64,000 nt of DNA from Azospira oryzae. GTDB taxonomy: Bacteria > Pseudomonadota > Gammaproteobacteria > Burkholderiales > Rhodocyclaceae. Each line of letters starts with the position of its first letter. Position 1 is the first letter of the stretch. This document shows positions 1 to 8,882 of the stretch, one piece after another. The notes below the pieces were generated by a model that worked only from the letters and a program-made list of their open reading frames with translations, searched no databases and was not told the DNA's origin. The stretch spans positions 124,001 to 188,000 of the forward strand of contig NZ_SHKM01000001.1 in the NCBI RefSeq assembly GCF_004217225.1, given 5' to 3'. The position numbers and the translations under genes were made by a program.

Positions 1-2134
<2,134 letters not shown>

Positions 2135-2275
2135 CGTGGAACTCCCGTTATCAACGGAACGGGGGCCCAGGGCGGCGGGACTGCCGAGGCGCCGGCGGGC
2201 ACGCCCATGGCGGCCGACAGCGGACAATCCCGATCCACCGGGGGGCACCCCGCCCCTGGTCAGACTGAAAAATTG

Positions 2276-2501
2276 GCGACGGCAGGTTTCCTGGCTCACG
2301 GGTCCTGGCCCGATGCCCGCCTTCCCGGTGGAACTGCCTCCCAGTGGCACGCGTGGACATCGAACTCGCCGTTTACAGTTGCGGGGGCAGCTCCGGCATG
2401 GGCGGAAAGTTCGCTGCGGATTCGCGGGGAATCCGTCTGATCCCGACTTCCTTGATCGCCGCACCGGATTCCCATTTGTCCCGAAATCGGGGAACCGTCG
2501 C
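2276..2501 (-). promoter_or_regulatory. cobalamin (B12) riboswitch in the nrdA leader
   Basis: Read on the minus strand, the leader contains the hallmark cobalamin-aptamer elements in order: GGGAATCCGGTGCGG (2473 downward), GCTGCCCCCGCAACTGTAA (about 2391-2373), GCCACTG (2348-2342), GGGAAGGC, and the closing GTGAGCCAGGAAACCTGCC (2299-2281). A 7-bp P1 helix closes the aptamer: GCGACGG (2501-2495) with CCGTCGC (2282-2276). About 140 nt of expression platform separate it from the nrdA ATG. In this riboswitch class ligand binding normally lowers downstream expression. On nrdA this would switch off the B12-independent reductase when cobalamin is available, implying a B12-dependent enzyme elsewhere (inference). 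Confidence 0.93.
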
Positions 2502-2546
2502 GGAGGAGACTTTACCCCAGCCCTCAAGCGGAGGGCAAGGGGTTGG

Positions 2547-2593
2547 ACACTACAGGTAGTAGTACGAGAGTAATAGACAACTACATATAGTGT
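2547..2593 (-). promoter_or_regulatory. tandem NrdR boxes upstream of nrdA
   Basis: Two 16-bp sites resemble the NrdR box acaCwAtATaTwGtgt: ACACTACAGGTAGTAG at 2547-2562 and CAACTACATATAGTGT at 2578-2593. Their starts are 31 bp apart, about three helical turns, which is the spacing typical of paired NrdR boxes. They lie just upstream of the riboswitch, where the nrdA promoter is expected. NrdR is the ATP/dATP-sensing repressor of ribonucleotide reductase genes. The second box is the better match; the first departs in its centre and right edge. Confidence 0.75.
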
Positions 2594-2710
2594 ATTTGGC
2601 GACAGGGTTTTTTCCACTGCCGGGAGCGTTTTGCCCAGAAAACGGGCAGAGTGTTTAATCCCCAGTAATACTGTGGCTTTTCATCGACTGTCCCGGAACG
2701 GCCCACAGAC

Positions 2711-2719
2711 TTATCCACA
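2711..2719 (+). promoter_or_regulatory. consensus DnaA box upstream of nrdA
   Basis: TTATCCACA is an exact DnaA box about 120 bp upstream of the NrdR boxes. DnaA is known to act on nrd promoters in enterobacteria, so a role here is plausible, but a single 9-mer can occur by chance and no second box or AT-rich unwinding element is visible, so this is not an origin. Confidence 0.35.
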
Positions 2720-2867
2720 GCTTTTGTGAATTAATGCGGGATTGATCGCCGAGACTAGGTGCCTTTGTCGGGCTGGCAGAAAAAATTTGGAGGCACCAAA
2801 GCGGTGGTGCCGAAGATCTGCTGGGGGCGGAAAAGTGGGGGAGTGGCAATCCATTTTTCCGCTGGCT

Positions 2868-2912
2868 GGGGCTGCCCTTTGCCGGTATCGCGCGGTGACG
2901 GCGGGCAGCCCC
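2868..2912. repeat. inverted repeat 3' of the small secreted protein gene
   Basis: A perfect 10-bp inverted repeat (GGGGCTGCCC at 2868-2877, GGGCAGCCCC at 2903-2912) sits 7 bp past the end of the minus-strand gene at 2920. No T-run follows on the minus strand, so it is at best a factor-assisted terminator or an mRNA 3'-end stabilising hairpin. Confidence 0.5.
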
Positions 2913-2919
2913 CTGGGAA

Positions 2920-3207
2920 TTACAGGTTGTAACAGGTGCCGTTGCGGTCACTCCAGGACTTGCCGCCGGAGTTTTTGCAGTTGTGGCGGTCCTTGTGGTT
3001 GAGGACCTTGCCGCTGCATTTGCGGGCAGACCAGCAGGTCTGGCTTGCTGCCGCATCGGTAGCGGCAGGCATTTCCTTGGCCGCATCACTTTGGCCGGAG
3101 CTGGTTTGCTGGGGCGGAGAGGCCTCCTTCCCCTTTGCCGGAGTATCGGCGGCAAAAGCCGGGAAGGCGAGGGCGGTCAGCAGGGAAAGCATGGCAATCT
3201 TTTTCAT
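2920..3207 (-). CDS. small secreted Cys-containing protein, unknown function
   Basis: A 95-residue protein with a clear Sec signal peptide (MKKIAMLSLLTALAFPAFAA), a Pro/Ser/Thr/Ala-rich linker, and a compact C-terminal segment with four cysteines (TCWSARKC, HNCKNSGG, GTCYNL), rich in Lys, Asn and Trp. The four cysteines suggest two disulfides in the periplasm or outside the cell. The ATG at 3207 is chosen because AAGGAG lies 6 nt upstream and the signal peptide begins there; a start further upstream at 3252 would add a non-signal prefix. I do not recognise the family. It follows the FG-GAP protein gene by about 200 bp on the same strand and may belong with that exported cluster. Confidence 0.75.
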   Translation of the reverse strand: MKKIAMLSLLTALAFPAFAADTPAKGKEASPPQQTSSGQSDAAKEMPAATDAAASQTCWSARKCSGKVLNHKDRHNCKNSGGKSWSDRNGTCYNL

Positions 3208-3366
3208 CGGTGGCTCCTTTGGTGGTTGGCTGGATAAACAACGGTGAAGCAATGCTGCAGAGAAAATCGCTGCAGCAGGGAAGCGACACCAAGTGGTGCC
3301 GCAACTTCAATGACCATGCCGGTCGTTGAATTGGGAACAACTATTTGGCTCTTTGCCGGAACAGGC

Positions 3367-3399
3367 CCCGAGGGAAGGGCAGGAAAGCCACCCCTCGGG
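3367..3399. repeat. inverted repeat after the FG-GAP gene
   Basis: An 8-bp inverted repeat (CCCGAGGG at 3367-3374, CCCTCGGG at 3392-3399) begins 10 bp beyond the stop of the minus-strand FG-GAP gene. It could form a hairpin ending the transcript, but no T-run follows on the minus strand. Confidence 0.45.
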
Positions 3400-3409
3400 A
3401 CTTTTCCCA

Positions 3410-6400
3410 CTATTTCCCGGCAGTAAGGATTGCCCGCAGCGGCGGCAGGGGGGCACTCAGGTTGTGTAGCGGAATCTGCAGCCGCTGTTTGCCTTTGTAA
3501 GCGCCCCACAAGGTTCTGCTGGCGACGACCTGCAGAGGCTCTCCGGCCTTGGTGTCCTGACGCACCAGAAGGAGGTGGCGCAGAGATGGGTCGTCCAGCC
3601 TGCTTTCAATCGTGACCTCGGCCATTGCCGGAGCCCCCTTCTGGGCAGGATGAGTGGCTACCGATACCCGGGCACTGTCGGTGGATGCGGTCAGCCCGGA
3701 TTTTTTGTTGACGCTGACGGCGTTCGCCTTCGCCAACTGGGCTTTGGTTCCCGCCTTGAAGACAGCGAAGTAGCTGCCGGACCAGGGCCAGGTGCCCCGG
3801 TTGTTTCCGCCGATCTTGGGATCATTGCCGTGGATTTCGTCCATGCCGCCGGTGTCCAGCGTGATAACGAAGCGATAGGGCGTGCCGTCGTCACCCGCCA
3901 GGCCGGTGGTTGGCCAGACTTCCGCTATTTCCTTGATTTGCCAGACCGGCAGATCCAGGGGCTGGCTGGTGGCGAAAGTGATCGGCTTGCCGATGGGCGC
4001 CAGGCTGGCCGGATCCAGCTTCTGGTAGGCGAACTTCACCTTGACGCCTTTGGCCACGGTATCCAGCGACAGGTTGTAGAGCTTCACCGCCACTCGCACC
4101 GGGGTTCCCTCTTCGACGCCGCCGGTCAGATAGGGGTAGGTCTTGGTTGCCTCGTCATAGGTGGCGGAGGTGACCGAGATGCCGCGCATCTGGCTGTAGC
4201 TGGACTCGTCCGGGTTGAGTATCCACTGGCTTTCTTCCCGGCTGTAGACCATCCGGTTCGGCAGGTTCAGCGCCGGATCTGGCCGCCCGCCGTAGGCGCT
4301 TTTCCACCAGCCGCGTCCGCCCATGGTGCCAAGGGGATCCACGGCGTGGGCGACCTTCAGTCCACCGTTCTGGGTGATGTAGATCAGGGAAAGGTAGTTG
4401 TAGGAGCGTTCCGTTGCCCAATCCACCTCGGGCTGGTTGAGGGTAATGCCCCGGGAGTTCTTGACCGAGCGTTCCGACAACTGGCTGTTTTCCCAACTGG
4501 CCTTGGCCGTCAGACTGACCGTGCCTTCCGTTTCGGCGGATACATCTACCAGTTCAATCTTGGCGCTGGCCTTGAAACCGACGGAGATGTCGCTGGAGTT
4601 GGACAGATTGTAGGAAAAGCTCTTTTCCGTGGATCCCCCGGCTTCATCGGTGTAGGAAAGTTCGAAGGTCTGCATATTGCCGTCGAAGGAACGCACTACC
4701 CGGCTGTTCAGCGGTTCGCGGACAGCCACCTGCTTGCCCTGGGAATCGTTGAACTTGAAATCGCCGAGATCCTGCGGGAAATTCGGGTCGGCAATATTCG
4801 GATAGCTCAGCAGGGTGTTGTTCATGTGGGAAGGCGAGAACCAGTCGACGGAGCGCCCGCCGGCCGAGTACTGCATGAGCCTCCCGGGGATGAGCACGTC
4901 GTAGTAGGGGTATTTCTGGGGCACGCTCAGGTTCATGCCGTAGACCGGGTAACGCCAGATGTCGAGGGTCCGGGCATTCCAGATCAGATGGTCGTCCACT
5001 GAGGTGGTGGCGGAGCTCTGGGTCATCTTCGACTGGTAATGGGTGCTGATGTTGCGTTCCATCACCTGCTGCTCGTAGGAGAAAGTGGTCTTGGCGGTGG
5101 TGGTGGCTTCCACTTCGGCGATTTCCATGACGCCGCCGCCTACCGTGCCGCTGACGCTGAGGGAAGCGCTGGAGCCGAAGTCGGTGGCCATCTGGTCGGT
5201 GGTGGTCTGTTGCAGCGTTTCTTCCTTGCTGTCCACCAGTTGTACGGTGAAGTTGGTATCGCCCGAGACATCCACCACCTGGCACTGTTCATCGCCCGGC
5301 TTCATCAACAGGCAGTCCACGTGGCGCGGCGGCATGTAAATGACGTACTGCGGGTCGATCAGATCCTGCACCTGGATGTGCAGGGGTGTGCCCAGGTAAT
5401 AGCTGATTCCCCGGCTATCCAGGCCGACGGCACCGGGCGAATACTGTTGGCCCGAGCTTTCAAAGATCGGTTGCCGGTCGCTCCAGGCCTGCTGGATCGA
5501 AAAGTTACTCTTCTCGGCGGAATACGTCGCCGTGGCAACCACCAACTGGGGAATGGAGGCCGTCTGGGTGGCATCGCTGCGGGTAGGAATGACGATGGCC
5601 AGTTGGTCCAGGGGAGAAACGTTGTCGTTCTGCAAACCGATGAAGTTGCCGATGGCCAATGCCGGTCCCACCCCTTCCGTCCTGGACGGGTATTCCCTGC
5701 TGCCAACTTGCTGCGCCGGACTTGCAGAGAACTGGGTGAGCTGGGGAGAGATGCTGACGATCTGGGTCCAGGTATTGCCCCCGGCGTCGGCCCAGGCAAG
5801 GGCCAACTGCCGGGTATGGAAGGCGAAGGCCGGATTGCTGCCCTGGCTGCTGCGGGGATCGAAATGGAAGAGGCCTGGTGCCATTTCAAAGAACGAACCG
5901 GAAGCCGGAGTGGTCGCCAGCAGTTTGCCCCGGGGCGAAGGCCCATCGATTTTGAGCTTCTTGCCCAGGCGCAGGAATCCCAGTTCAAGTGTTCCACCCT
6001 GGGTGTAATAGGCCACGATGGCCTGGTCGAATCCCAGGGAGCCGAAATCTCCCGCGGCCAGGTTCAGGGAGCGGGGGCGTGCCGCCGTATCCAGCACGTA
6101 GGTGCTTTCCAGGGTCAGCTTCTGCTTCTTGGCGGCGTAAGAGAAGGAACGCAGCAGGATGCGTCCTGGCCCTTGTTCGCCGGTGCTGGTGTCTGCAGCC
6201 GTCAGTATGTCGAGGTTGCCATCGTTATCGTAGTCGCCGATGGCAATGGCCACATCGCCGCTGACGGCGTAGTCGGAAAGGTCTTTCCAGGCGGCGAGAG
6301 AAATCAGGGCCTCGGCGTTCTTGCTGCTGGCTGGCCGATAGCCAATGATATCGAGGGACTGGCGGCCTTTCAGGTTGCGCCGTGCCACGGCGATCCCCAT

Positions 6401-6910
6401 GTGCTGCAGTTCATGCTTGTCTGCCCGCTGGTCCAGGAGGCCGGAGGCCGCAGCAAAGTCCCGAGCGTTTCCGCTAATACCGGGGTCGGTAAATTGATAG
6501 GGAAGGAATTCCCCGGTGGCTATCCCCCGCTGCCCGGTGTACAGGCTGACCCCATATCGATTGATGCAGATGGGTTGCTCGAACTTGGGAGTGCTGACCC
6601 GCCCGGAAATCAGGCGCCGGCGCGACGATTCCTGACAGGTGTCATCGGATTTCAGGCGTTGTCCCGCCTGCATCCAGTGGGTCAGATTGGCGTTGGCGGC
6701 GGCAAAATCCAGCAAGGTGGTGTTGGCCGCAGAGCCGCTGCTTGCCAACATGCCGACGTCGTTTACCTGAAAGATGGCGAGATTGGCCGGGTTCCTGATC
6801 GGGTTTTCTGCCCCGGGCTCCTCGGCGATTGCACCTACACCCCACAGTCCAGGGAGCGCGCACAAGAACAGGACTGCGGAAGCAGTTCGCACAAACGGTA
6901 GTGGTTTCAT
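3410..6910 (-). CDS. large exported FG-GAP-repeat protein with amphipathic strand segments
   Basis: A 1166-residue protein with a signal peptide (residues 1 to about 30). FG-GAP/VCBS-like blades lie near residues 219-240 (IAIGDYDNDGNLDILTAAD, a calcium-loop-like DxDxDGxxD) and 285-302, with a weaker one near 415-440, suggesting a propeller of roughly 400 residues. Residues about 575-615 and 761-805 are Ser/Thr-rich with alternating polar and apolar residues, like the beta-hairpins that some pore-forming proteins insert into membranes; this comparison is my inference. A further Ig/CARDB-like region lies around 920-1060. It begins 59 bp after the collar-like protein gene at 6970 and is probably co-transcribed with it; GGAG precedes the ATG. 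It was not recognised as a named protein. A secreted adhesin or toxin-like role is possible but unproven. Confidence 0.85.
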   Translation of the reverse strand: MKPLPFVRTASAVLFLCALPGLWGVGAIAEEPGAENPIRNPANLAIFQVNDVGMLASSGSAANTTLLDFAAANANLTHWMQAGQRLKSDDTCQESSRRRLISGRVSTPKFEQPICINRYGVSLYTGQRGIATGEFLPYQFTDPGISGNARDFAAASGLLDQRADKHELQHMGIAVARRNLKGRQSLDIIGYRPASSKNAEALISLAAWKDLSDYAVSGDVAIAIGDYDNDGNLDILTAADTSTGEQGPGRILLRSFSYAAKKQKLTLESTYVLDTAARPRSLNLAAGDFGSLGFDQAIVAYYTQGGTLELGFLRLGKKLKIDGPSPRGKLLATTPASGSFFEMAPGLFHFDPRSSQGSNPAFAFHTRQLALAWADAGGNTWTQIVSISPQLTQFSASPAQQVGSREYPSRTEGVGPALAIGNFIGLQNDNVSPLDQLAIVIPTRSDATQTASIPQLVVATATYSAEKSNFSIQQAWSDRQPIFESSGQQYSPGAVGLDSRGISYYLGTPLHIQVQDLIDPQYVIYMPPRHVDCLLMKPGDEQCQVVDVSGDTNFTVQLVDSKEETLQQTTTDQMATDFGSSASLSVSGTVGGGVMEIAEVEATTTAKTTFSYEQQVMERNISTHYQSKMTQSSATTSVDDHLIWNARTLDIWRYPVYGMNLSVPQKYPYYDVLIPGRLMQYSAGGRSVDWFSPSHMNNTLLSYPNIADPNFPQDLGDFKFNDSQGKQVAVREPLNSRVVRSFDGNMQTFELSYTDEAGGSTEKSFSYNLSNSSDISVGFKASAKIELVDVSAETEGTVSLTAKASWENSQLSERSVKNSRGITLNQPEVDWATERSYNYLSLIYITQNGGLKVAHAVDPLGTMGGRGWWKSAYGGRPDPALNLPNRMVYSREESQWILNPDESSYSQMRGISVTSATYDEATKTYPYLTGGVEEGTPVRVAVKLYNLSLDTVAKGVKVKFAYQKLDPASLAPIGKPITFATSQPLDLPVWQIKEIAEVWPTTGLAGDDGTPYRFVITLDTGGMDEIHGNDPKIGGNNRGTWPWSGSYFAVFKAGTKAQLAKANAVSVNKKSGLTASTDSARVSVATHPAQKGAPAMAEVTIESRLDDPSLRHLLLVRQDTKAGEPLQVVASRTLWGAYKGKQRLQIPLHNLSAPLPPLRAILTAGK

Positions 6911-6969
6911 GTCTTGCTAGACTCCATAGGGCCAGCCGGTTGGTGGAACCGGCTGGCTGGGGGGGAGGA

Positions 6970-7761
6970 CTATTCCTTGCGGCAGAACGTGGCCGTGTAA
7001 TAGGGCGCCTGGACCGCGCTGTCGTAGGGAACCGTGATGTCGGTTTCCGTGTTGCCGGAGAAGTTGGTGTTGCCGCTGCCGGCATAACCGTGGGCGCAAC
7101 ATCCGGAACCGCCGGCGATACCGTTGGTCGGGAAGTTGATGACCCCGTTCATGCTGTGGCTGTGGGTCCGGTTCTCCCCGGGAGTCAGGGCGCGACCACC
7201 GAATGCGGCGCCGGGAACCCCGTTGGCCGGCAACCCTACGATGTAGCGGCCGGCAGCACTGTTGAACGGGCTCCAGCCCTTCGGGCAGGACGGCAACAGG
7301 TTGAAGGTGGCCAGGCCCTTGGGGACCTCCATCTTGGGATCGGGGCTGTCCTGCTTCATGCAGGCATTGAACTGGATGTAGGGCAGCGCCGATTCGGCCG
7401 ACGTGGCGGAGCCGGTCATCGTATAGGTGCCGGAGTCGCCGGGGGTGTCGTTGCAGCAGCCGCCAATCAGGATGTACTCCTTGGAACTGGTGGTGACGGA
7501 ACCGGTGGCCTTGGCATGCTTGTGCACCGGGGCCTGCTGCGAGGCAAGGGCCTGGCCGCCGTAGGATCCGGCACCGCCGCCGGGCATGGTGGGCACCAGG
7601 AAGCGGCCATTGGCGGAGGCAAGATTGGCGCTGTCCCAACCGGCGGGACAGGCGCCGTTGAAATAGGCCACAGTGAATTGGGGCAGGGCGTCGGCAGCCA
7701 GCACCGAAGTGGCAGTCAGCAGCGCCATGGAGGCCATCAGGCTGGAGTGTTTGGCAAGCAT
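6970..7761 (-). CDS. exported protein with two phage-collar-like modules
   Basis: A 263-residue protein with a signal peptide (to about residue 22) and two copies of one module. Each copy has CPxGW, then GRF/GRY plus a Gly-rich stretch, an HxH motif (VHKHA; THSHS), a vicinal cysteine pair (GGCCND; SGCCAH), and a final Cys near the C-terminus (NACMKQ; TFCRKE). CPxGW...GRF...HxH resembles phage tail-collar/Microcystis-dependent-protein domains, but here the protein is exported and Cys-rich. The RBS GGGAGAGCC precedes the ATG. Twelve bases separate it from the upstream single-module paralogue at 7773, and the FG-GAP gene follows. Function unknown; an extracellular fibre or adhesin is the simplest guess. 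Confidence 0.85.
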   Translation of the reverse strand: MLAKHSSLMASMALLTATSVLAADALPQFTVAYFNGACPAGWDSANLASANGRFLVPTMPGGGAGSYGGQALASQQAPVHKHAKATGSVTTSSKEYILIGGCCNDTPGDSGTYTMTGSATSAESALPYIQFNACMKQDSPDPKMEVPKGLATFNLLPSCPKGWSPFNSAAGRYIVGLPANGVPGAAFGGRALTPGENRTHSHSMNGVINFPTNGIAGGSGCCAHGYAGSGNTNFSGNTETDITVPYDSAVQAPYYTATFCRKE

Positions 7762-7772
7762 CTTGGCTCTCC

Positions 7773-8192
7773 CTATTTCGTTTGGCAGACAAGCAGTTGG
7801 ATGAAAGGCAGGCCGCTGGTGGCGGCGCCGCTGGTCACAGATGCCGAATGGCTCCCATTCCTGGTGCCCTGGTCATTGCAGCAGCCCGAGGCGCCGGAGA
7901 TGTGGTGGGACGGCAGGGAGACGGCCATGGTCCCCGAGTGGGTATGGGTGCGGTCTTCCTGGTCCTTGAGGGGCGTGCCGTAGGTCTTGCCAACGTCGCC
8001 GACATTGGCCGTGACCAGCATCATGCGGCCGGCTGCGTCAGTGGCGGCGACGCTGCCTTCCGGGCAGCTGGTTCCGTCGATGAAGAAGATCATCTTTGCC
8101 GGCAGGACCGGCTCCGCCGCGCTGGCCAGGCTGGCCAGCCCGGAACAGCCGATGGCCATGAGGCCGATCAGGGGAATGGGTTTCCAGAGCAT
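7773..8192 (-). CDS. exported protein with one phage-collar-like module
   Basis: A 139-residue exported protein whose signal peptide runs to about residue 26 (LASLASAA). One collar-like module follows: IDGTSCPEGS, GRMMLVTAN, the histidine motif RTHTHS, the vicinal cysteine motif SGCCND, and the end LPFIQLLVCQTK. It is clearly a paralogue of each half of the next gene downstream. ATG 8192 is chosen over an upstream ATG at 8228 because AAGGAG lies at ideal distance and the signal peptide begins there. It is the first gene of the apparent three-gene exported cluster. Function unknown. Confidence 0.82.
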   Translation of the reverse strand: MLWKPIPLIGLMAIGCSGLASLASAAEPVLPAKMIFFIDGTSCPEGSVAATDAAGRMMLVTANVGDVGKTYGTPLKDQEDRTHTHSGTMAVSLPSHHISGASGCCNDQGTRNGSHSASVTSGAATSGLPFIQLLVCQTK

Positions 8193-8313
8193 CTTTATCT
8201 CCTTGTGGCTTTGCTTTGATGGGGACAACAGTCAGGGTCCGGGGGCAGGTTTGGAGGGCTGCTTGAACCGCAAATCCTGCTTCTTGTGGTGATGACTGGG
8301 TCGATGGTGTTCG

Positions 8314-8332
8314 CATATTCAATATGAATATG
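8314..8332. promoter_or_regulatory. 19-bp AT-rich palindrome, candidate operator
   Basis: CATATTCA-ATA-TGAATATG is a perfect inverted repeat with 8-bp arms, about 120 bp upstream of the exported collar-protein gene (minus strand) and upstream of the ilvB leader (plus strand). It stands out in this GC-rich DNA and has the size and symmetry of a dimeric regulator's binding site. The regulator is unknown. Confidence 0.4.
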
Positions 8333-8474
8333 TCGTAACCATATGCGGAGGTGCCGGTGGACAACAAATAGAATTTTCGTATGCCATTGTTTTATCCTAA
8401 GCCAGTCTGTTGTGCCCTGCTTTTCTCGGCCAGGAGCGTGTCCGCCGGCGTCCGATGAGACAGAAGGAGAATTT

Positions 8475-8585
8475 ATGAAGTACCGGGAGAGTTCCCGTTA
8501 CCGGTGTGAACAGGGAGTCGGAAGAACGGTGGGGATCACCGGCTGCAAATTACGGCTTGCGTTCCCGTTCGGCTTTTCTGCATAA
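8475..8585 (+). CDS. possible 36-codon small ORF upstream of ilvB
   Basis: A short open frame (MKYRESSRYRCEQG...) preceded by a strong Shine-Dalgarno sequence, AGAAGGAG, 6-7 nt before the ATG. It overlaps the likely ilvB leader promoter and is rich in Arg, Gly and Phe. No family is recognised. The good ribosome site is the only support; it could be chance. Confidence 0.22.
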   Translation: MKYRESSRYRCEQGVGRTVGITGCKLRLAFPFGFSA

Positions 8586-8586
8586 T
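8557..8586 (+). promoter_or_regulatory. candidate ilvBN promoter
   Basis: A -35-like TTGCGT (8557-8562) and -10-like CATAAT (8581-8586), 18 bp apart, would start transcription near 8593. That places it just ahead of the valine-rich leader peptide and attenuator, as expected for an attenuated ilv operon. Confidence 0.4.
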
Positions 8587-8627
8587 TGCCCGACCGATTT
8601 TTCATCGCCCCCGAATCTTCGCTGCCC

Positions 8628-8768
8628 ATGAACCGCTTCGCCGCTACCGCCGACACCTCTTTCGCGCTGCCTGCCCAGGCCGGTGCGATGCTGTCCGTAG
8701 TAGGCGCTGTAGTACGCGTAGTCGTAGTAGTACGCGCGTGCGCCGCTGGGATGAGCGAAGTCCGGTAA
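8628..8768 (+). CDS. ilvB leader peptide, valine-rich attenuation ORF
   Basis: A 46-codon ORF (MNRFAATADTSF...) containing AVVRVVVVVRACAAG near its end, very like the E. coli ilvB leader core AAVVVVRVVVVVG. Nine valine codons fall in a short stretch, eight of them GTA, a codon that should be rare in this GC-rich genome, which would make ribosome movement sensitive to charged tRNA-Val. The stop is 19 bp before a strong terminator hairpin and 115 bp before ilvB. Translation probably couples valine supply to termination. The exact start is uncertain: an internal ATG at 8688 would give a 26-codon peptide and neither start has a strong RBS. Confidence 0.8.
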   Translation: MNRFAATADTSFALPAQAGAMLSVVGAVVRVVVVVRACAAGMSEVR

Positions 8769-8786
8769 AGAAACCAACCGAATTCC

Positions 8787-8831
8787 ACAAAACCCCCGCC
8801 GGCGCGACAGCCCGGCGGGGGTTTTGTTTTT
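8787..8831 (+). terminator. ilvBN attenuator (intrinsic terminator)
   Basis: A 16-bp perfect stem (8787-8802 with 8812-8827; core CCCCCGCCGG/CCGGCGGGGG), extended by A and T arms and followed by TTTTGTTTTT. It lies between the valine-rich leader peptide and ilvB, as expected for transcription attenuation. Confidence 0.88.
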
Positions 8832-8882
8832 GGGCCCTCCGACCGGCAAGCCAAACCGGATCACGCAAGGAGAAGCCCAGCC

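Noticed and set aside
2711..2719. Origin of replication
   Set aside because: Only one DnaA box, no unwinding element and no dnaA/dnaN nearby.
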